A DNA stretch of 19,829 nucleotides from Campylobacter sp. (GTDB lineage Bacteria; Campylobacterota; Campylobacteria; Campylobacterales; Campylobacteraceae), in NCBI GenBank assembly GCA_024680445.1, contig JAILCJ010000004.1, positions 1 to 19,829 on the forward strand, written 5' to 3'. This document shows positions 15,974 to 19,829 of the stretch, piece by piece. The translations under genes were made by a program, and so were the position numbers. Position 1 is the first letter of the stretch. Each line of letters opens with the position of its first letter. Below the pieces are notes generated by a model. That model saw only the letters and a program-made list of their open reading frames with translations, was not told the origin of the DNA and did not search any database.

Positions 15974-18416
15974 TTTTATCCTTTATAAAATTTAGCAAAA
16001 GTCGTGGTAACAATACCAAGGCGCTAAGTAGCATTAGTGCCATAACCATATCAGTTAAAAGTCCAAAATAAATAGTCGGTATGAAATTTGAACTTATCAT
16101 AACGCTAAATCCTAAAAATACGGCAAAAGAAGTATAATACATGGCATATCCTATGCTAGCGTGGCTGGCGATGATAGCGTCTTTTACGCTTTTGCTAAGT
16201 AGTTCTAGGCGGAAGCGGTGCAAGTAGTGTATGATATCATCGACGCCTATGCCTATGCTAATGGCTGCTATGGTAATGCTCATCACATCAAGAGCTATGC
16301 CAAAAATTCCCATGGCTCCAAAAAGCACGAAAAGTGGGACGATATTTGTAATAAGAGCGATAAATGCGAGTTTTACGCTTTTAAAAATCAAGCAAAATAC
16401 CACAAAAAGTATTCCTGCACTTAAACCTAGACTTTGGATTTGTGAGCTTACCAAATTTTGCAAGACATTGTTATAAAGCACCATCATACCAGCCGTGCTT
16501 ACTTCGACATTGTCATTTTTAAGCACTTCGCTAAGTTCGGAGTGAATTTGTTTTAAAAACTCATCTCTACGCAATTTTTCGTTGCTATCTGTGATACGAA
16601 TCGCAAAACGAAGCTCGTCTTTTTGGGGATTTACATAAGGACTAAGCAAGATATCTTTGTATTGTTGTGGGAGTTTTTCATACATGGCAGAAAGCAAAAA
16701 GTCATCAACTTCGCCGTTATTTAGCTCACGAATCACTGCTGTTAATGTAGCTAGCGAGCCAACGGAGCCCACAAATTCTTTGTTTTTTAGATAATTATGA
16801 GCTTTTTCGGCAACCCTGATTCTATAACTGTTAAACCAGTATTTTGTGTCACTTGCTATCTCGTCAAATTCGTTTTCAAATTCATCAAATTCATCGCTTT
16901 TTGTTTCTTGTTTTTCGCCTTTAAATTTGATGATGATATCAAGAGGTATAGTTCCGCCAAGATTTTCGTCTATGACCTCCATGCCTTCGCGAATTTGTGT
17001 GCCTTGTTTGAAGTAACCTATAAAGCTGTTTTCGACTTTTAGCAAACTTATGCCATAAAGTCCAAGCAAAATGGCTCCAAATGCTATGGCATAAACAAAT
17101 TTAGGGCGATTTATGGCGAAATTTGCACAAAGTTTTGTGAAATTGAAATGTTTTTCAAAGCTTTTAACTGGTGGGATTTTTTTCAAATTTACTAAAATTG
17201 TGGCAAAGATGATAAAGGCTATAAACAAAGATACAAAAATTCCAGCACTCATCATCACGCCAAGCATTATAACAGGTTTGATGTCTGCACTTGCTAAGGA
17301 TGCAAAGCCGACTATGGTCGTAAAAATCGCCCAAAAACTAGGGCTTGCCTTGTCTCTTATGCTTAGATAGACCAAGGCGCGTTGGCTAAAATGCGGATGA
17401 AGGCTGTAAAATTCCCTGTAAGTAACTATAAGGTGTATGGTTACGGATATGGTAATGATAAGCACTAAGGCTATGTAGTTTGAGCTAATTACCGTGATCT
17501 CCCAGCCAAAAAGTCCAAAAAGTCCGCTTGAAAAAATCGCACTCACAACGCAGATAAAAATAGGCAGAATTATCCAACGAATTTGCCTAAAAAACAGCCA
17601 TAAACTAAAAGCCAAAAGCAAGGCGACGCTTATAGAGTAGATATACAAATCGCTTTTTACATAGCTTATCATATCGTCAGCTATCATCTCGGCACCGCCT
17701 AAAAATAGGCTATGCTCGGCGTCTTTGTATTTTGCTATGCTTTCTTTTATGTAGTTTAAATTTTTGTGATCTCGCAACCTGATCTCGTCTCTGTATGCTT
17801 TGAAATTTTGCTCGGCTTTTTTGTATTCGAGTTTTTGTGCGTGATCTAAGGAGCCATTTTCATCAAGAGACGCGAAATAATCGCGTTTGCGTAAAAGTTC
17901 AAAATACTTATCATCTCTTTTTAAATTTAAAACTATTGCCGTGGTTTTAAGGTCTTTGCTTATAAGATTGTTGCTATAAAGTGGGCTGTTTGAAAATTCA
18001 TTTTTTGCAAGGCTTAGGTTTATATCGGCGTCCATAAGCGTTGGCGTATGGTCTAAAATGCCAGTCAGTCCGCCTTTTACGCTTTTTAAAAGCGGAACGG
18101 TAGTGATGTTTAAAACGCCTAGTATCATTTCATTTTTAGCCAAATCGGCACTTAAATTTTTAATGAGTTCAAGGCTTTTTGGTGAGAACATATCCTCTTT
18201 TGGGGTGTAGGTAACGACTAAGAAACTTGGCGAGACATAACGTTTTGAAATTTCACGCCAAATTTCAAGATCTTTATCTTTTTTTAGTAAAAGCGTTTGG
18301 CTTGACGCATCGACTTCTAGTTTGCTACTAAAATAGCCTAAACACGCCGTTAAAATGAGTGTTAAAGCTAAAATTAGCTTTGAGTGTGCCAATAAAATTT
18401 TAAAGATTTTTTTCAA
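15960..18416 (-). CDS. RND-superfamily (MMPL/HpnN-like) lipid transporter, Cj1373-like
   Basis: An 818-residue inner-membrane protein of the RND fold without an outer-membrane partner. It has one transmembrane helix near 12-30, a large periplasmic domain (about 32-240), a helix bundle (about 245-410), a seventh helix near 425-445, a second periplasmic domain (about 447-650) and a closing bundle (about 655-810), about 12 helices in all. The fourth-helix-type motif G-I-G-V-D-D-I-I-H-Y near 720 carries the acidic pair used for proton coupling. The second periplasmic domain has an unusually acidic insert (D-E-F-D-E-F-E-N-E-F-D-E near 500). A sequon D-E-N-G-S is in the first periplasmic domain near 195. 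The start is TTG, overlapping the mlaC stop by 4 bases. With mlaA and mlaC beside it, the likely substrate is phospholipid or another lipid moved across the periplasm. The substrate is inferred. Confidence 0.85.
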   Translation of the reverse strand: MKKIFKILLAHSKLILALTLILTACLGYFSSKLEVDASSQTLLLKKDKDLEIWREISKRYVSPSFLVVTYTPKEDMFSPKSLELIKNLSADLAKNEMILGVLNITTVPLLKSVKGGLTGILDHTPTLMDADINLSLAKNEFSNSPLYSNNLISKDLKTTAIVLNLKRDDKYFELLRKRDYFASLDENGSLDHAQKLEYKKAEQNFKAYRDEIRLRDHKNLNYIKESIAKYKDAEHSLFLGGAEMIADDMISYVKSDLYIYSISVALLLAFSLWLFFRQIRWIILPIFICVVSAIFSSGLFGLFGWEITVISSNYIALVLIITISVTIHLIVTYREFYSLHPHFSQRALVYLSIRDKASPSFWAIFTTIVGFASLASADIKPVIMLGVMMSAGIFVSLFIAFIIFATILVNLKKIPPVKSFEKHFNFTKLCANFAINRPKFVYAIAFGAILLGLYGISLLKVENSFIGYFKQGTQIREGMEVIDENLGGTIPLDIIIKFKGEKQETKSDEFDEFENEFDEIASDTKYWFNSYRIRVAEKAHNYLKNKEFVGSVGSLATLTAVIRELNNGEVDDFLLSAMYEKLPQQYKDILLSPYVNPQKDELRFAIRITDSNEKLRRDEFLKQIHSELSEVLKNDNVEVSTAGMMVLYNNVLQNLVSSQIQSLGLSAGILFVVFCLIFKSVKLAFIALITNIVPLFVLFGAMGIFGIALDVMSITIAAISIGIGVDDIIHYLHRFRLELLSKSVKDAIIASHASIGYAMYYTSFAVFLGFSVMISSNFIPTIYFGLLTDMVMALMLLSALVLLPRLLLNFIKDKNDRI

Positions 18417-18994
18417 TTATCGACTTTTATGGCAGTTGTTTCGTTTAGTTTTTTCAATAAACTATCAAAATTAGCATTGTCTAACATATCAGCAAATTGA
18501 CTTCGGTAGGTTTGTATAACGCTAACGCCTAAAATTTCGATATCGTAAATAAACCAGTCATCATTTTTGCTATAAAATTTATAAACAAAATCATAAACTT
18601 TGCCATCGCTGATTAGTTCGGATTTTAAAAAGATACGTTTTGGTTGAGGTTGGCTAAGTTCTTTGATAAGAATTTGTTGATTTGTATAGCTTAAAAGCTT
18701 GTCTATATATGAATTTTTGAGTTTTTGTTCAAAGGCAGTATCAAATTTGTTTTGCTCGTCCGGACTAAGGGCGTTATATTTTTTGCCAAGGCTGATTTTT
18801 GCCATTTGTTTATAGTCAAAAAGTGGATCAAAAATGCTAAAAAGTGAGTTTGCCTTTGTGTTTTTATCTAAATTTTGATCGGTTAAAACCGCTATGGCTT
18901 GGGCGGTTTTTGTTTCTACACTTGTTTTTATTTCGTCTTTGCTAATGCCAAAAACTAGGCTTGCTAGCAAGAAAATGCTTAAAATTTTTTTCAT
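18413..18994 (-). CDS. mlaC: Periplasmic phospholipid shuttle MlaC (Ttg2D family)
   Basis: Soluble periplasmic carrier that passes phospholipids between the outer-membrane MlaA and inner-membrane partners. It has 193 residues, with a signal peptide at 1-16 (M-K-K-I-L-S-I-F-L-L-A-S-L-V-F-G) and then the helix-plus-sheet fold of the family. F-D-Y-K-Q-M-A-K-I-S-L-G-K-K-Y (59-73) matches the family's D-F-x-x-M-x-x-x-x-L-G-x-x-W, then the L-S-P-D-E-Q-x-K-F-x-x-A-F helix (76-88), and near the end V-Y-D-F-V-Y-K-F and W-F-I-Y-D-I-E-I-L-G-V-S-V-I-Q-T-Y-R. It sits between mlaA (one base gap) and the RND gene (4-base overlap). The mlaFEDB permease genes are not in this window. Confidence 0.9.
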   Translation of the reverse strand: MKKILSIFLLASLVFGISKDEIKTSVETKTAQAIAVLTDQNLDKNTKANSLFSIFDPLFDYKQMAKISLGKKYNALSPDEQNKFDTAFEQKLKNSYIDKLLSYTNQQILIKELSQPQPKRIFLKSELISDGKVYDFVYKFYSKNDDWFIYDIEILGVSVIQTYRSQFADMLDNANFDSLLKKLNETTAIKVDN

Positions 18995-18995
18995 T

Positions 18996-19682
18996 TTATT
19001 CCTTTATAAGATGATAACGCCTTTGTTCGTAGGCATCACGCAAAAATGGATACAAATCCACCGCTTCTTTTTTGAGATTTTCATAAAAGTCAGGGTCTGT
19101 TTGGTTTAGTTGATTGATAGTTTTTGCACCAAAAGACGCTTCGCTTGGTTCTACATAACTAACAGGATTTGTAAAAAAATCGCCAACCATACCAAAAGTA
19201 TCACGCAAATTTGATGGGCCAAAGATAGGCCAAACTATGTGCGGACCAGCTCCTATGCCCCATGCTCCAAGTGTTTGCCCAAAATCCTCGTCATGGCGTG
19301 GGAGATTGTAGTATTTTGTAGCTACATCGCTGATACCGCCAAAACCGACTATGGTATTTGCAACAAAACGCAAGGTTTCTTCGCCGGCGTTTTTAAATTT
19401 GAATTGTAAGAGATTATTTACCAAACGTATAGGGTACATAAGGTTGTCAAAAAAGTTGCCTATCGCCGTTCTGCCGGGCTCTGGCATAACATAGCGGTAA
19501 CCTCTTGCAACAGGGTTAAAGATATAAGTATAAAGCGTATCATTAAAGCCAGTCATCACTCTGTTGTAGCCACTTAGAGGGTCAAAAGTTTGTTGTGCGT
19601 TAAATTCGTTTTCAAACTCATCCGAAACTTCGGCGGCAAAGATAAAATTTAAACACAATAACAAAGCTAAAATTTGTTTCAT
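18996..19682 (-). CDS. mlaA: Outer-membrane phospholipid protein MlaA (VacJ family)
   Basis: MlaA sits in the outer membrane and removes phospholipids from the outer leaflet, handing them to MlaC. It has 228 residues with a signal peptide ending N-F-I-F-A. The family signature follows: D-P-L-S-G-Y-N-R-V-M-T-G-F-N-D (35-49), Y-R-Y-V-M-P-E-P-G-R (62-71), F-F-D-N-L-M-Y-P-I-R-L-V-N-N-L-L-Q (77-93), then E-E-T-L-R-F-V-A-N-T-I-V-G-F-G-G and D-E-D-F-G-Q-T-L-G-x-W-G. E. coli MlaA is a lipoprotein, but here the only signal-region Cys (C10, preceded by Leu) lacks a lipobox, so this form is probably not lipidated. First gene of the mlaA-mlaC-RND-pncB operon, with AAAAGGC before the ATG. Confidence 0.92.
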   Translation of the reverse strand: MKQILALLLCLNFIFAAEVSDEFENEFNAQQTFDPLSGYNRVMTGFNDTLYTYIFNPVARGYRYVMPEPGRTAIGNFFDNLMYPIRLVNNLLQFKFKNAGEETLRFVANTIVGFGGISDVATKYYNLPRHDEDFGQTLGAWGIGAGPHIVWPIFGPSNLRDTFGMVGDFFTNPVSYVEPSEASFGAKTINQLNQTDPDFYENLKKEAVDLYPFLRDAYEQRRYHLIKE

Positions 19683-19710
19683 ATACTTGCCTTTTAAAAA
19701 TAAGTCATTG

Positions 19711-19716
19711 ATTTTA
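19711..19716 (-). promoter_or_regulatory. Candidate -10 box of the mlaA operon
   Basis: TAAAAT on the minus strand, 28 bases upstream of the mlaA ATG, within a divergent AT-rich gap of 144 bases. TATAAG lies a few bases further upstream (about 19717-19722) and is an alternative. No -35 is recognisable. Confidence 0.35.
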
Positions 19717-19798
19717 CTTATATTAAGCTTTTAAAATAATTAAAATTTTAAGCGAAAATATATATATTTTTATTTATACTTTTACGATTTATTTTTTA

Positions 19799-19829
19799 TA
19801 TAATAATGAATTTAAGGGGGAGATAGATG
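19799..19829 (+). CDS. Start of a divergent plus-strand gene (cut by window edge)
   Basis: TATAAT at 19799-19804 is followed by a near-consensus ribosome site, AAGGGGGAG (19813-19821), and an ATG at 19827-19829, the last bases of the window. Promoter, ribosome site and start codon are all well placed for a gene reading rightward. Only the start codon is inside, so nothing can be said of its product. Confidence 0.6.

Overview
The window looks like part of a Campylobacter (Campylobacterota) chromosome. The DNA is AT-rich. The gene string cgpA-like / ftsB-like / eno / recA / small membrane protein / murB / fliQ resembles the Cj1670c-Cj1676 neighbourhood of C. jejuni, and mlaA / mlaC / RND transporter resembles Cj1371-Cj1373. 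That these two blocks sit together, and the presence of mqnD and pncB, point to a relative outside C. jejuni. I cannot name the species.

Left part (1-8164) is an accessory island. It ends at the 3' end of a tRNA-Ser(GCU) gene (8165-8255, minus strand) and carries a P4-type tyrosine integrase, two small MerR/AlpA-type helix-turn-helix proteins and a MobV-family relaxase. This is the layout of an integrative and mobilizable element. No second copy of the tRNA 3' end is visible, so the distal attachment site must lie beyond position 1. All convincing genes in the island are on the minus strand. To the left of the relaxase lie four unfamiliar cargo genes: a small protein plus a 403-residue helical-repeat protein in one operon (3242 to 1706), a 181-residue protein with its own promoter (1502-957), and a roughly 227-residue protein with a PD-(D/E)XK-like nuclease pattern (788-105).

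The most striking item is the 99-residue protein at 2943-3242. By eye it is a free-standing FtsZ C-terminal domain. It starts exactly at the T7 synergy loop (D-Y-x-D-L-K) and stops at the ATG[FI] that ends the globular fold. It has no GTP-binding domain, linker or tail. A strong ribosome binding site fixes this start. Its architecture suggests a polymer-capping or FtsZ-binding protein encoded by a mobile element, in an operon with a TPR-like scaffold protein. That role is inferred, not shown.

Right part (8256-19829) is core genome. All genes run on the minus strand except the start of one plus-strand gene at the right edge. mlaA-mlaC-RND-pncB form an envelope lipid-transport and NAD-salvage operon with overlapping ends. 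mqnD-fliQ-murB-membrane protein and then recA-eno-ftsB-like-cgpA follow, almost all with 1-4 base overlaps, so they are probably long co-transcribed runs with internal promoters. The core intergenic DNA is marked by the 12-bp palindrome ATCAAATTTGAT. I see five perfect copies in the core and none in the island.
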